Shown piece after piece: positions 7,181 through 19,591 of a DNA stretch of 60,836 nucleotides. Position 1 is the first letter of the stretch. Each line of letters opens with the position of its first letter. The notes beneath the pieces are model-generated. The model did no database searches. It had not been told where the DNA came from and saw only the letters and a program-made list of their open reading frames with translations. A program made the position numbers and the translations under genes. Origin of the DNA: Gorillibacterium massiliense (GTDB lineage: Bacteria > Bacillota > Bacilli > Paenibacillales > NBRC-103111); contig NZ_CBQR020000150.1 in NCBI RefSeq assembly GCF_000455485.1, positions 1 through 60,836 on the forward strand, read 5' to 3'.

Positions 7181-8323
7181 TTGAAGCGACTTAAAGTGAT
7201 GACGGTATTCGGAACGAGACCGGAAGCAGTGAAAATGGCTCCTTTGGTATTGGAGCTGCAGAAGCACTCTGACGTTATCGATTCAGTGGTTTGTTTGACC
7301 GCTCAGCATCGGCAGATGCTCGATCAGGTCATGGAGGTTTTTAAACTGTCGGCGGATTATGATCTGGACGTCATGAAGGATCGGCAAACCTTGCAAGAGC
7401 TGACGGTGCGCGTCCTGCAAGGACTGGAGCCAGTTCTGAAGGAAGCAAAACCGGACATCGTCCTCGTTCACGGGGATACGCTGACGACATTTTTGGCCAG
7501 TTACTCTGCCTTCCTGCAGCAGATTCAAGTGGGGCATGTGGAAGCGGGCTTGCGCACCTGGAACAAGCTGTCCCCCTATCCGGAGGAAATGAATCGACAG
7601 CTTACCGGCGTATTGGCGGATTTGCATTTCGCTCCGACGGGCTGGTCCGCAGGCAACCTACTTAAAGAGAACAAACCGGAGCAGGCGGTCTATATAACTG
7701 GCAATACGGTGACGGATGTGCCGCAGTATATGCACCGGGAGGATTACCATCATCCCGTTTTGGACTGGGCGGCAGGCAAGCGCTTGATTCTGATGACGGC
7801 GCACCGCCGGGAATCACTCGGCGAGCCGCACCGGCAGATTTTCCGCGCAGTAAAACGTATTGCTGACGAGTTTGACGATGTCGCCATCGTGTACGCCGTA
7901 CATCCCAATCCTGCCGTGAGAGAACCGGCCCATGAAATCTTGGGCGATCATCCGCGGATCAAGCTGATCGATCCTCTCGATGTAACAGATTTTTACAACT
8001 TTTATCCGCATACGCATCTGCTGCTGACGGATTCCGGCGGCTTGCAGGAGGAAGCGCCCTCCTTCGGTATCCCTGCCCTTGTGCTGCGGGATACGACAGA
8101 ACGGCCGGAAGGGGTGGAAGCCGGAACGCTGGAACTGGTGGGCACCAACGAGGAGATGGTCTACGAACGCGCGAAGGCACTGTTGACCGACGAAGCCCTC
8201 TATACACGGATGAGCCAAACGGCTAATCCTTATGGCGACGGCCACGCTTCTGAGCGGATCGTTCAGGCGATTCTGTACCATTTCGGTTATTCGGACAAGC
8301 GGCCTGAACCTTTCCAGCCTTAG
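7181..8323 (+). CDS. mnaA: UDP-N-acetylglucosamine 2-epimerase (non-hydrolysing)
   Basis: This 380-residue epimerase interconverts UDP-GlcNAc and UDP-ManNAc, the precursor for wall teichoic acid linkage units and other ManNAc-containing surface polymers. The TTG at 7181 was chosen because the family starts (M)KRLKVMTVFGTRPEAVKMAP and a GAGAGGG site precedes it; upstream in-frame starts overlap upp. Conserved blocks are HVEAGLRTWNK, PEEMNRQL, LMTAHRRES (near residue 205), VYAVHPNP and TDSGGLQEEAP (near 285). It lies between upp and the atp operon as in Bacillus (yvyH/mnaA-like placement). It ends before the atp leader region. Confidence 0.95.
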   Translation: MKRLKVMTVFGTRPEAVKMAPLVLELQKHSDVIDSVVCLTAQHRQMLDQVMEVFKLSADYDLDVMKDRQTLQELTVRVLQGLEPVLKEAKPDIVLVHGDTLTTFLASYSAFLQQIQVGHVEAGLRTWNKLSPYPEEMNRQLTGVLADLHFAPTGWSAGNLLKENKPEQAVYITGNTVTDVPQYMHREDYHHPVLDWAAGKRLILMTAHRRESLGEPHRQIFRAVKRIADEFDDVAIVYAVHPNPAVREPAHEILGDHPRIKLIDPLDVTDFYNFYPHTHLLLTDSGGLQEEAPSFGIPALVLRDTTERPEGVEAGTLELVGTNEEMVYERAKALLTDEALYTRMSQTANPYGDGHASERIVQAILYHFGYSDKRPEPFQP

Positions 8324-8346
8324 TAGGAATAAAAAGGAACCAATTA

Positions 8347-8570
8347 CGGCAGATTAGCCGTTATCCTATTCTCGAATCAAGTCGAATGATCAGATATATA
8401 TCAACAGCCAAAAAAAGTCAATGTTTAACCTCACAGTAAACAGTGGCACTGTATGGTTGCAAAACGCGGAAACTGTTGATATATAAGGGTTTTCTGGATT
8501 TCGTTCACAGAAATTTCGTATTTGATCGAATTGACTTGATCTCTGGGCTTAGCTACAATTAATGAGGATT
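8347..8570 (+). repeat. atp-operon leader with nested inverted repeats
   Basis: Arms tatatatcaacag (8395-8407) and ctgttgatatata (8473-8485) form a perfect 13-bp stem. Inside it acagt/actgt and gtttaacc/ggttgcaaaac can also pair. Outside it atcaagtc (about 8386) and gacttgat (about 8533) pair. The segment cagattagccgttatcc near 8350 resembles the 3' end of the dispersed element B/C. Because the likely atp promoter lies at its right edge, most of the hairpin is upstream of the transcript and could be a protein-binding or recombination site. Confidence 0.5.
8531..8559 (+). promoter_or_regulatory. atp operon promoter
   Basis: TTGACT (8531-8536), 17-bp spacer, TACAAT (8554-8559): a near-consensus sigma-A promoter about 90 bases before atpZ. 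Confidence 0.8.
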
Positions 8571-8650
8571 GCTCAAATGGCCTAGATCTGTTTTGCCGCT
8601 AAAGGGTATTCACCCGCCTGTTTTCGCCTTTTGCCAAGGAGGAGAAGCGC

Positions 8651-8887
8651 GTGAGTCAACGGAATTCTGACAAAGATAATCCCTGGAAAGCAGCTGGTCT
8701 GGTTGGCGGTTTGGCAACGGAAGTGGTCGTGCTCGTATTGGCGGGTTATTTTATCGGCTCATACATAAGCAGGCTGACCGGAGGCGGGAAATCCTGGATC
8801 ATCGGAGGCGTTTTAACCGGTCTTGCGCTGGGAATCGCCGGTGCCGCTTTGACCGTCAAACGATTTTTGGAGGATTCGAATGGATGA
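8651..8887 (+). CDS. atpZ: AtpZ/AtpI-family ATP synthase accessory protein
   Basis: This is a 78-residue protein with two predicted membrane helices (about residues 17-38 and 46-68), a Gly-rich loop between them (SRLTGGGKSW) and a charged C-terminus. Its size, topology and position as first gene of the atp operon fit the AtpZ (PF09527) family, thought to help assembly or Mg2+ supply of the F0 sector. It starts with GTG after CCAAGGAGGAG, and its 3' end overlaps atpI by 8 bases, which suggests translational coupling. Confidence 0.8.
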   Translation: MSQRNSDKDNPWKAAGLVGGLATEVVVLVLAGYFIGSYISRLTGGGKSWIIGGVLTGLALGIAGAALTVKRFLEDSNG

Positions 8888-9251
8888 TTTAGCAACTCTC
8901 GTGCGCAGGGTCATACGAATTGCTTTTTATTTTATCGTGATCTGCGCCGCAGTCGGTCTTTTCATTCCCTCCATTCGATCCCTATCATTTGGACTCTGTC
9001 TAGGTACGCTTGCAAGCATAGCGATCACCTGGCACCTCGGCCGTAAGACAGAGAGCTTCACCCGAAATTTGGTTGAAAGTACGGGGAAACGAGTGGGACT
9101 CGGCTTCATTACGCGAATTTGCATCGCGCTTGCTGTCGTTGCGATTGCGGTTAAGGAGCCTCATGTGGATCTCGTGGGCGTGGTGATCGGATTGGTATTT
9201 ATCCATTTTGTCATCATCATATCCGGCATTTTCTCCGCCTTTACAAAATAA
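8880..9251 (+). CDS. atpI: ATP synthase subunit I
   Basis: A 123-residue protein with four predicted membrane helices, matching AtpI (PF03899) in size, hydrophobicity pattern and place directly before atpB. AtpI is a non-essential factor that assists assembly of the c-ring. The ATG at 8880 overlaps the end of atpZ. AtpI is poorly conserved in sequence, so the call rests mostly on topology and operon position. Confidence 0.85.
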   Translation: MDDLATLVRRVIRIAFYFIVICAAVGLFIPSIRSLSFGLCLGTLASIAITWHLGRKTESFTRNLVESTGKRVGLGFITRICIALAVVAIAVKEPHVDLVGVVIGLVFIHFVIIISGIFSAFTK

Positions 9252-9285
9252 TTACGGCACGCTGGGAAAGAGGTGAAACACTTCA

Positions 9286-10074
9286 ATGCATGAATTTCCT
9301 AAGTGGGACTTATTCGGAGTCAAAGGGTTCGAGTTGGACATCTCGGCCATACTCGCGCTTTTAGTTAGCAGCATCATCGTTTTCGTCATCTGCCGTTTGG
9401 CTGTCCGCAATCTGTCCGTGACCAACCCGTCGAAAATGCAGAACTTTTTAGAATGGGTGGTCGACTTCGTGCGCGGCCTCGTTGCCAGCACCCAGGATCT
9501 GAAGAAAGGAAAGGTCTACGTCAGTCTTGCGACGACGCTGATCATGTTCATTTTCGTCAGTAACCTGTTGGGCTTGCCATTTCTCGTCACCACGGAGCAT
9601 CACCATCCTTTACAGTGGGCGGGACATGACGTGATATCCCAAAGCGTGATCGATAAAGCCATTGAAAAAGGGGATGAAGAAGTCAGCGTTTCCTGGTGGA
9701 AATCGCCGACGGCCGATATTTCCGTAACCGCGGCTTTGGCGCTTATGGTATTCATCATCATCCACGTGGAAGGGATCAGGCGCAATACCAAACATTATTT
9801 TGCGCATTTCTTTAAACCATACTGGTTTTTCTTCCCACTTAATTTACTGGAGACGCTGGCCAAACCGCTTACCCTTGCTTTACGGCTTTTCGCCAACATT
9901 TTCGCGGGGGAAGTGCTGATTTCCACCATCTTGATGGCAGGCTGGGCGGGACTTCCGCTGATGGCGGCCTGGCAAGGCTTCAGTATCTTTGTCGGTGCGA
10001 TCCAAGCGTTCCTGTTTACGATTTTGACGATGGTTTACATTGCGCAAACCACCGTGCATGAAGAAGGGCATTAA
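9286..10074 (+). CDS. atpB: ATP synthase F0 subunit a
   Basis: This 262-residue membrane protein forms the stator half of the proton channel of F1F0-ATP synthase. The essential Arg is R200 in LTLALRLFANIFAGE. The last two helices, with the QAFLFTILTMVYIAQ stretch, are typical. A hydrophilic loop rich in Glu/Lys (about residues 125-140) is longer than the core family requires. The ATG at 9286 follows GAAAGAGGTG. Third gene of the atp operon. Confidence 0.97.
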   Translation: MHEFPKWDLFGVKGFELDISAILALLVSSIIVFVICRLAVRNLSVTNPSKMQNFLEWVVDFVRGLVASTQDLKKGKVYVSLATTLIMFIFVSNLLGLPFLVTTEHHHPLQWAGHDVISQSVIDKAIEKGDEEVSVSWWKSPTADISVTAALALMVFIIIHVEGIRRNTKHYFAHFFKPYWFFFPLNLLETLAKPLTLALRLFANIFAGEVLISTILMAGWAGLPLMAAWQGFSIFVGAIQAFLFTILTMVYIAQTTVHEEGH

Positions 10075-10153
10075 CCATGAGTCGAACTCTCCTTCGGGCG
10101 CTATAAGCCAGGTCCAAGGTTCGAGGTCAACCATATAAATTTCAAAAGACTAG

Positions 10154-10393
<240 letters not shown>

Positions 10394-10495
10394 TTCAATA
10401 AACTGCAGGTTTTGGCGGGGAAGGCCTAAGCCGTCCGCGCCTTCGTTTTACCCGAATGGTTGCATGTCGGCCATTTTTTGAAGGGAGGACACGAA

Positions 10496-10977
10496 ATGAG
10501 TTTTAACTATATGAGTTTCTTGATTACGATCATTGCTTTCGGGATTCTTTACTGGTTATTGAGCAAGTATGCCTTCGGTCCGCTCTTTGCCATGATGGAG
10601 AAACGTCGCGAACATATCCAAAACGAGATTCAAACCGCGGAAAAAAACCGCAGCGAGAGCGTTCAGTATTTAGAGCAGCAAAAGCAAGCGCTGGACGGCG
10701 CACGTAAGGAAGCTCTGGGTATTGTCGAGCAAGCTAGACAGGCCAGCGTTCGCCAAGCGGATGACATCCTCGGACACGCTCGTGAGGAAGCTAGCCGTCT
10801 GAAGGACGACATGGTGGAGCAAATCCAACATGAAAAGGACAAAGCCGTCGTAGCCCTGCGCAGTCAGGTCAGCGCGATGTCCGTCATGATCGCTTCGAAG
10901 ATCATCGAAAAGCAGGTCGACGAGCAAACCCAGAAGGAGCTTGTTGACAAATACCTCCAAGAGGTAGGGGACAAATC

Positions 10978-10981
<4 letters not shown>
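10496..10981 (+). CDS. atpF: ATP synthase F0 subunit b
   Basis: This 161-residue peripheral-stalk subunit has one N-terminal membrane helix (about residues 5-27), the YAFGPL segment and a long charged coiled coil to the end. The ATG at 10496 was chosen because AAGGGAGGAC sits just upstream and MSFNYMSFLITIIAF is the natural N-terminus. It overlaps atpH by the ATGA at 10978-10981, so translation is probably coupled. Confidence 0.97.
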
Positions 10982-13057
<2,076 letters not shown>

Positions 13058-13205
13058 CAAGTCATAAGCGGCGAGCTGGTTCGCCGTTTCGATTATAGGC
13101 GAGGCGGGTTTTCTTTGCCTGGCCAGTATGGATACAATCCCATAGGTTCGGACTCGGGCGGTTACCGCCTGGGACCGGCGATGGGCCAGAACGGATGGTG
13201 AGAAA

Positions 13206-14078
13206 ATGGCCAAAGGTATGCGCGAAATCAAGCGCCAAATCAGAAGCGTTCAGAACATGAAGCAGATCACCAAAGCGATGGAAATGGTCGCTGCTTCCAA
13301 GCTGAAAAAGGCTCAAGCCGCGGCGGAAGCCTCCCGTCCTTATGCGGACAAAATCCGCGAGATGGTTTCCGACATTGCCGGCGATAGCACCACCAAAGTT
13401 AATCACCCGATGCTGATCAAGCGTCCGGTGAAGAAGACTGGTTATCTGGTGATCACCTCGGATCGGGGCTTGGCAGGGGGATTCAACGCCAACTTGCTGC
13501 GCGCGACGATGCAGACCATCAAGGAACGCCACGCTTCCTCGGATGAGTACGTGCTTCTGGTTGTCGGTCGTAAAGGCAGGGACTATTTCCGCAGACGGAA
13601 CATGCCGGTGCTCGAAGAAGTTACCGGATTGACTGATTCCCCGACCTTTGCGGATATCCGCCCGATTACGCTGGCGGCGGTGAACAACTACGCAAACGGC
13701 TCCTACGATGAGCTTTATCTTATTTATAACCGTTTTATCAACGCGATTACCCAGACGCCTACGCAAAAGCAGCTTCTTCCTCTGGAGGAAGTCGGCGAAT
13801 CCAAAGGCGCTAAGAGCACTGCGGGATACGAGTACGAGCCGTCAGCGGAAAAAGTGCTGGAGGTTCTGCTTCCGAAGTATGCGGAAACGCTGATCTACAG
13901 CGCAATGGTAGAAAGCAAGGCTAGCGAATTCGGCGCGAAAATGACCGCAATGGGCAGCGCGACTAAGAATGCGACTAAGCTGATCACCTCGCTGACGCTC
14001 CAGTATAACCGAGCCCGCCAAGCTACGATTACCCAGGAAATAACGGAAATCGTAGCGGGTGCGAATTCGCAAAGCTAA
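13206..14078 (+). CDS. atpG: ATP synthase F1 subunit gamma
   Basis: This 290-residue central-shaft subunit begins MAKGMREIKRQIRSVQNMKQ and has the family's TSDRGLAGGFNANL (near residue 88) and the C-terminal coiled coil with YNRARQATITQEITEIV. The ATG at 13206 follows GGATGGTGAG. It is followed not directly by atpD but by a tandem 50-bp repeat. Confidence 0.98.
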   Translation: MAKGMREIKRQIRSVQNMKQITKAMEMVAASKLKKAQAAAEASRPYADKIREMVSDIAGDSTTKVNHPMLIKRPVKKTGYLVITSDRGLAGGFNANLLRATMQTIKERHASSDEYVLLVVGRKGRDYFRRRNMPVLEEVTGLTDSPTFADIRPITLAAVNNYANGSYDELYLIYNRFINAITQTPTQKQLLPLEEVGESKGAKSTAGYEYEPSAEKVLEVLLPKYAETLIYSAMVESKASEFGAKMTAMGSATKNATKLITSLTLQYNRARQATITQEITEIVAGANSQS

Positions 14079-14110
14079 GTTCTGATGTAGGGTAAATTCG
14101 GCGGATTGAA

Positions 14111-15630
<1,520 letters not shown>

Positions 15631-15675
15631 TCCGGCTGTTTGAGAAATCTATTCCTTGATGATTAGGGAATTAGG

Positions 15676-15791
15676 TGATGGGGTGTCCCTGAAGAGTTTA
15701 CGGGTCGCCTTTGAAATCTTGTCCTTACCACTTTCTTTGTTTTCAATTGGAGGACATGATTTCAAGAGTGACCGGAAGGGATACCCCACAC
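15676..15791 (+). repeat. Long imperfect inverted repeat between atpD and atpC
   Basis: Outer arms ggggtgtccct (15680-15690) and agggatacccc (15777-15787) pair with one mismatch. Inner arms at 15703-15725 and 15751-15773 pair at 19 of 23 positions, around a 25-base loop. The transcript could fold into one long hairpin inside the atp operon. It resembles a miniature mobile or intergenic hairpin element. No gene is present in this 243-base gap. Confidence 0.75.
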
Positions 15792-15873
15792 CGGCTTCCC
15801 GCTTTTCATCAAGAATTAAGCTTTCTCAACCTGCCCGCATTACTGAATTAGCTTTTTGATCGGAGGGTGCACC

Positions 15874-16269
15874 GTGAGTACATTCAAGCTGGAAATCGTG
15901 ACCCCGGAACGCAAAGTGTATGAGAAGGACGCCGACATGGTCGTCGTCGAAGGCGTTGAAGGCCAATTGGGTATTCTCGCCAACCACATTCCTTTCGTGA
16001 CTCCCTTGAAAATTGCGCCGGTGCGCATCAAGCTGGGGAATACCGAAGATGAAGTGGCGGTACACGGCGGTTTCATGGAAGTCCGCAAGGATAAAGTGAT
16101 CATCCTGGCCGAACTGGCCGAGCTGCCTGGCGACATCAACCTGGAGCGGGCGGAAATGGCGAAGGAACGGGCGGAAAAACGCCTGAACCAGCATGAGTAT
16201 GATCATGCCCGGGCTGAACTCGCGCTGCAGCGGGCAATCAACCGGATTCGCGTCGGCGAACACCGGTAA
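15874..16269 (+). CDS. atpC: ATP synthase F1 subunit epsilon
   Basis: This 131-residue subunit begins STFKLEIVTPERKVYE, with the beta-sandwich motifs VEGVEGQLGILANHIP and AVHGGFMEV, and a C-terminal helical hairpin (residues about 90-131) rich in Arg/Glu that can inhibit ATP hydrolysis. The GTG at 15874 is preceded by CGGAGGGTG. It is separated from atpD by an unusual hairpin insertion and is the last gene of the operon; a terminator follows. Confidence 0.97.
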   Translation: MSTFKLEIVTPERKVYEKDADMVVVEGVEGQLGILANHIPFVTPLKIAPVRIKLGNTEDEVAVHGGFMEVRKDKVIILAELAELPGDINLERAEMAKERAEKRLNQHEYDHARAELALQRAINRIRVGEHR

Positions 16270-16344
16270 AGGAAACGGCCTGCGAGTGCGGTTAGTACAC
16301 CGGATTGTGCCGGGTGAAACACGAGTAGAATAAAACATGAAAGA

Positions 16345-16387
16345 GCTGTCCCCAGGGAACTGAACGACCTGGCGGGCGGCTTTTTTT
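16345..16387 (+). terminator. Terminator of the atp operon
   Basis: Arms gctgtccccagg / cctggcgggcggc (with G-T pairs and one bulge) followed by seven T residues. Confidence 0.85.
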
Positions 16388-16809
16388 ATATCCTCAGATT
16401 TTACGAATTGAAGCAGAAATAGCAGGTTTCCACTAGGGAAAACACCGCTCTACTGTTTAAGATAGCTTCATTCGCTTATTCGTGTTCAGAAAAGCCGATG
16501 TCGGCTGTCTTTTTTTGCTCTATTTTTAAAGATAGCGGAATAAGTTAAAGGTATGGAATAGCAATGAGAAAATAGTAGTACAGATAGGAAAATAAATAGA
16601 CAAACATTGTGAAAAAAGGTACGTACTGCGGTTTTGTAATTATTTGATGAAAAAACAGGAAAGAGAATACGAGTGGCGAAATAAGAGTACAGGCATATCT
16701 CCGTCACAACCCATTCAAAATGATGGGAAATGTTGGTGGGGTCGCGTGAAATAACTGTGAAAGTTCGTTAAAAAGCGAAATTTGCATGCAATGGGGGTGT
16801 GCCAGCTAT
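16388..16809. other. Intergenic region between atp and nuo operons
   Basis: About 420 bases without a supported gene. A second terminator-like hairpin (16491-16517) occurs in it. The remainder is AT-rich and featureless until the nuo promoter. Confidence 0.6.
16491..16517 (+). terminator. Second terminator-like hairpin
   Basis: agccga-tg-tcggct with a gtc spacer and then seven T residues. The 2-base loop is very tight, so some terminal pairs are probably open. Confidence 0.6.
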
Positions 16810-16839
16810 TAGACAATTTTTTTGACGCTCTGATATAAT
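16810..16839 (+). promoter_or_regulatory. Promoter of the nuo operon
   Basis: TAGACA (16810-16815), 18-bp spacer, TATAAT (16834-16839), 42 bases before nuoA. Confidence 0.7.
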
Positions 16840-16881
16840 AAGAAAGCACTTACATTACCTAAGGACGGGAGGCAACAAGAA

Positions 16882-17247
16882 ATGAACACCGCAAATTTTG
16901 TCATTGTGGCGATTTTTATCGTATTGGGTATTTTCCTCCCAGTCGCCGCATGGACAGTCGGCAGATTTTTGCGTCCGAAAAATCCGCTGTACGAGAAATT
17001 AACCACGTATGAAAGCGGTAACGAGCCGACGGGCGAAGGCAATATTCGCTTTAATATTCGTTACTACCTGTTTGCGTTGATGTTCGTCATTTTCGATGTG
17101 GAGACAGTCTTTCTTTACCCGTGGGCGGTTGCTTACAACAAGTTGGGAATGTTCGCCTTTGTGGAAATGTGCGTCTTTATCGTCATGCTCGGAATCGGTT
17201 TGCTTTACGCTTGGAAGAAGAAGGTGCTGCAATGGACATCAATTTAA
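16882..17247 (+). CDS. nuoA: NADH-quinone oxidoreductase subunit A
   Basis: This 121-residue membrane subunit of complex I has three helices. The conserved loop [15 protein letters not shown] and the [23 protein letters not shown] block (read in parts) are diagnostic for NuoA. The ATG at 16882 follows GGACGGGAGG. It overlaps nuoB by 16 bases. Confidence 0.97.
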   Translation: MNTANFVIVAIFIVLGIFLPVAAWTVGRFLRPKNPLYEKLTTYESGNEPTGEGNIRFNIRYYLFALMFVIFDVETVFLYPWAVAYNKLGMFAFVEMCVFIVMLGIGLLYAWKKKVLQWTSI

Positions 17248-17750
17248 ACAGTGCTCCTCTTGACGATGAGAAGGAGTTGGAACGCAACGTCTTTCTGACG
17301 ACGCTGGAGCAGGTGAAGGGATGGGCGCGGAGTAGTTCTATGTGGCCTCTCAGCTTCGGGCTTGCCTGCTGCGCCATCGAAATGATGGGCATCGGCGGAC
17401 CGCATTATGATTTTGACCGCTTTGGCCTCGTTTTCCGCGCATCACCCCGGCACGCAGATTTGATGATCGTCGCCGGAACGGTCACGAAAAAAATGGCCCC
17501 GCTTCTCCGCCGGCTGTACGATCAAATGCCGGAACCGAAGTGGGTTATTGCCATGGGCTCCTGCGCAATTGCAGGCGGACCTTACGTGAAATCCTACTCG
17601 GTCGTCAAGGGCGTGGATGAAATCATTCCAGTCGATGTTTACATCGCTGGATGCCCGCCTCAACCCGCAGCACTGCTTTACGGCATAAATAAGCTTCAAG
17701 AGAAAATCCGGTATGAAGCGAAAACCGGGAAGCGGGTGACCAGTCGATGA
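17232..17750 (+). CDS. nuoB: NADH-quinone oxidoreductase subunit B
   Basis: This 172-residue peripheral-arm subunit carries the terminal cluster N2. The four ligands are visible: adjacent C46-C47 in [11 protein letters not shown]111 in [11 protein letters not shown] and C141 in AGCPPQP. The ATG at 17232 overlaps the end of nuoA and gives [12 protein letters not shown]. It overlaps nuoC by four bases (ATGA). The length is normal. Confidence 0.97.
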   Translation: MDINLNSAPLDDEKELERNVFLTTLEQVKGWARSSSMWPLSFGLACCAIEMMGIGGPHYDFDRFGLVFRASPRHADLMIVAGTVTKKMAPLLRRLYDQMPEPKWVIAMGSCAIAGGPYVKSYSVVKGVDEIIPVDVYIAGCPPQPAALLYGINKLQEKIRYEAKTGKRVTSR

Positions 17751-18487
17751 CCGAAGAAAAGAAAGCGCCGGAAACGGAAATTGCCGGCGAAGAGATAAAG
17801 GCTGAGGCGCCCGCAGCGGTTGAAGCCCCGGCAACTCCGGAGGCACCTGCAGCACCAGCTGCGCCAGCGGCACCGGCTGCCGCTGCGGACCCGGAAGCAG
17901 CCGCTAAGGCTCGCGCTGAAGCGCGCGCGGCCAGAGCTGCGGCACGGGAGGCAGCACCCGCAGCGGCCCCAGCCGCGCCAGCCGAAGAAGCGGCGCCGAA
18001 GGAGCCGTCCCCGCTGCAGCCCCGACTGGATCGCGTTGTCGAGCTGATCCGGGAAGCGGTAAGCGACGAAGCCGTGGTTGAAGCGACTTTGAATGAACGG
18101 GACAATGACCTGCCGACGCTGACCGTCAGCGCTGCGCATTTGTCCGCTACAGCGCGTTTATTGCTGGAAAATGACGAACTGAAGCTTGACTTCCTTCGTC
18201 TGGTAGCCGGGGTCGACCGGGAAACCTACATGGAAGTCGTCTACTACCTCCTTTCCACGAAAACGCTGCATGAATATTGCCTGAAGGTGAAGACCGACCG
18301 GGAAACGCCTTCCGTTCCTTCCGTCACGCCGGTTTGGCCTACAGCTAACTGGATGGAACGGGAAACCTTCGACCTTCTGGGCATCGATTTTCCGGGGCAT
18401 CCCGATTTGCGGCGGATTATGATGCCGGACGACTGGGTCGGCCATCCGTTGCGCAAAGATTATATCCCGTTGGACCCGGAGGTGTAA
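17747..18487 (+). CDS. nuoC: NADH-quinone oxidoreductase subunit C with Ala/Pro-rich N-terminal extension
   Basis: The 246 residues fall in two parts. Residues 1 to about 88 are a low-complexity Ala/Pro/Glu stretch (for example [13 protein letters not shown]). Residues about 89-246 are the 30-kDa NuoC domain, ending with the signature [19 protein letters not shown] and [12 protein letters not shown]. Typical stand-alone NuoC proteins have only the second part. Similar extensions are known in Paenibacillus-type NuoC; the function is unknown and it may be a flexible tether. Starts with ATGA overlap to nuoB. Confidence 0.95.
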   Translation: MTEEKKAPETEIAGEEIKAEAPAAVEAPATPEAPAAPAAPAAPAAAADPEAAAKARAEARAARAAAREAAPAAAPAAPAEEAAPKEPSPLQPRLDRVVELIREAVSDEAVVEATLNERDNDLPTLTVSAAHLSATARLLLENDELKLDFLRLVAGVDRETYMEVVYYLLSTKTLHEYCLKVKTDRETPSVPSVTPVWPTANWMERETFDLLGIDFPGHPDLRRIMMPDDWVGHPLRKDYIPLDPEV

Positions 18488-18493
18488 CCCAAA

Positions 18494-19591
18494 GTGATTC
18501 GAACGGAAGAATTGCTTTTGAACGTAGGTCCTCAGCATCCCGCCACCCACGGTGTTTTTCGCATTATCGTCAAGCTGGACGGTGAAGTGATCACCGAGGC
18601 GACGCCGGTGATGGGCTACCTACACCGCGGCACGGAAAAGCTCGCGGAAGATTTGAATTACACTCAGATCATTCCCTATACGGACCGGATGGACTATGTT
18701 TCGTCCATGACCAATAACTACGCGCTTGTCACCACCGTCGAGAAGCTGATGCAAGTGGAAATTCCCGAACGGGCGGAATTTTTGCGCGTCATCGCGATGG
18801 AGCTGCAGCGGATCGCCAGCCACCTCGTATGGTGGGGTACATATCTGCTGGACATGGGGGCGCTCACCCCGTTTCTTTTTGCATTCCGCGACCGGGAACT
18901 GATCCTCAATCTCTTTAATGAGCTTTGTGGCGCGCGGATGACTTACAACTACATGCGCATCGGCGGAGTGAAGTGGGACGCACCTCCTGGATGGATTGAG
19001 AAAGTCCGGGATTACTTGACTTACTTTAAGAAGCAGATCAAAGAGTACACGAACTTGATCAGCGGCAATGAAATTCTGTTAGCCCGGCTCAAGGGCGTCG
19101 GCCAGTACACCGCGGAGGAAGCCATTGCCTACGGTTTGACCGGCCCTAATCTGCGTTGCACAGGCATAGACCGGGATTTGCGCAAAACCAATCCCTATAG
19201 CGTATACGACCGTTTTGATTTCGATGTGCCGGTGGGCAAGAACGGCGATTGTTTTGACCGTTATTTTATTCGTGTTGAAGAAATGCGTCAGTCGCTCCGT
19301 ATCCTCGAACAAGCGATAGCTCAGTTTCCGGAGGGTCCAACCATGGGCAAGGTTCCGAAGGTGCTGCGTGTACCGGAAGGCGAAACCTACGGTGTCGTGG
19401 AAGGTCCCCGGGGAGAACTCGGCTGCTATGTCGTATCCAAGGGCAAGGATAAGCCGTACCGGCTGAAATTCCGCCGTCCTTCTTTCGTCAATCTCGAAAT
19501 TCTGCCCAAGCTCTTGGTTGGGGAAACGATGGCCAACCTGGTCACCATCCTGGGCGCTACCGATATTATCGTCGGGGAGGTGGACTGCTGA
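18494..19591 (+). CDS. nuoD: NADH-quinone oxidoreductase subunit D
   Basis: This 365-residue 49-kDa-type subunit shares the quinone site with NuoB. It has LNVGPQHPATHGVFR (residues 9-23), GYLHRGTEKLAED (41-53) and the C-terminal GATDIIVGEVDC (final Asp in the hydrogenase-derived ligand region). It starts with GTG at 18494, six bases after the nuoC stop, and the stop overlaps the nuoH ATG. Confidence 0.97.
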   Translation: MIRTEELLLNVGPQHPATHGVFRIIVKLDGEVITEATPVMGYLHRGTEKLAEDLNYTQIIPYTDRMDYVSSMTNNYALVTTVEKLMQVEIPERAEFLRVIAMELQRIASHLVWWGTYLLDMGALTPFLFAFRDRELILNLFNELCGARMTYNYMRIGGVKWDAPPGWIEKVRDYLTYFKKQIKEYTNLISGNEILLARLKGVGQYTAEEAIAYGLTGPNLRCTGIDRDLRKTNPYSVYDRFDFDVPVGKNGDCFDRYFIRVEEMRQSLRILEQAIAQFPEGPTMGKVPKVLRVPEGETYGVVEGPRGELGCYVVSKGKDKPYRLKFRRPSFVNLEILPKLLVGETMANLVTILGATDIIVGEVDC

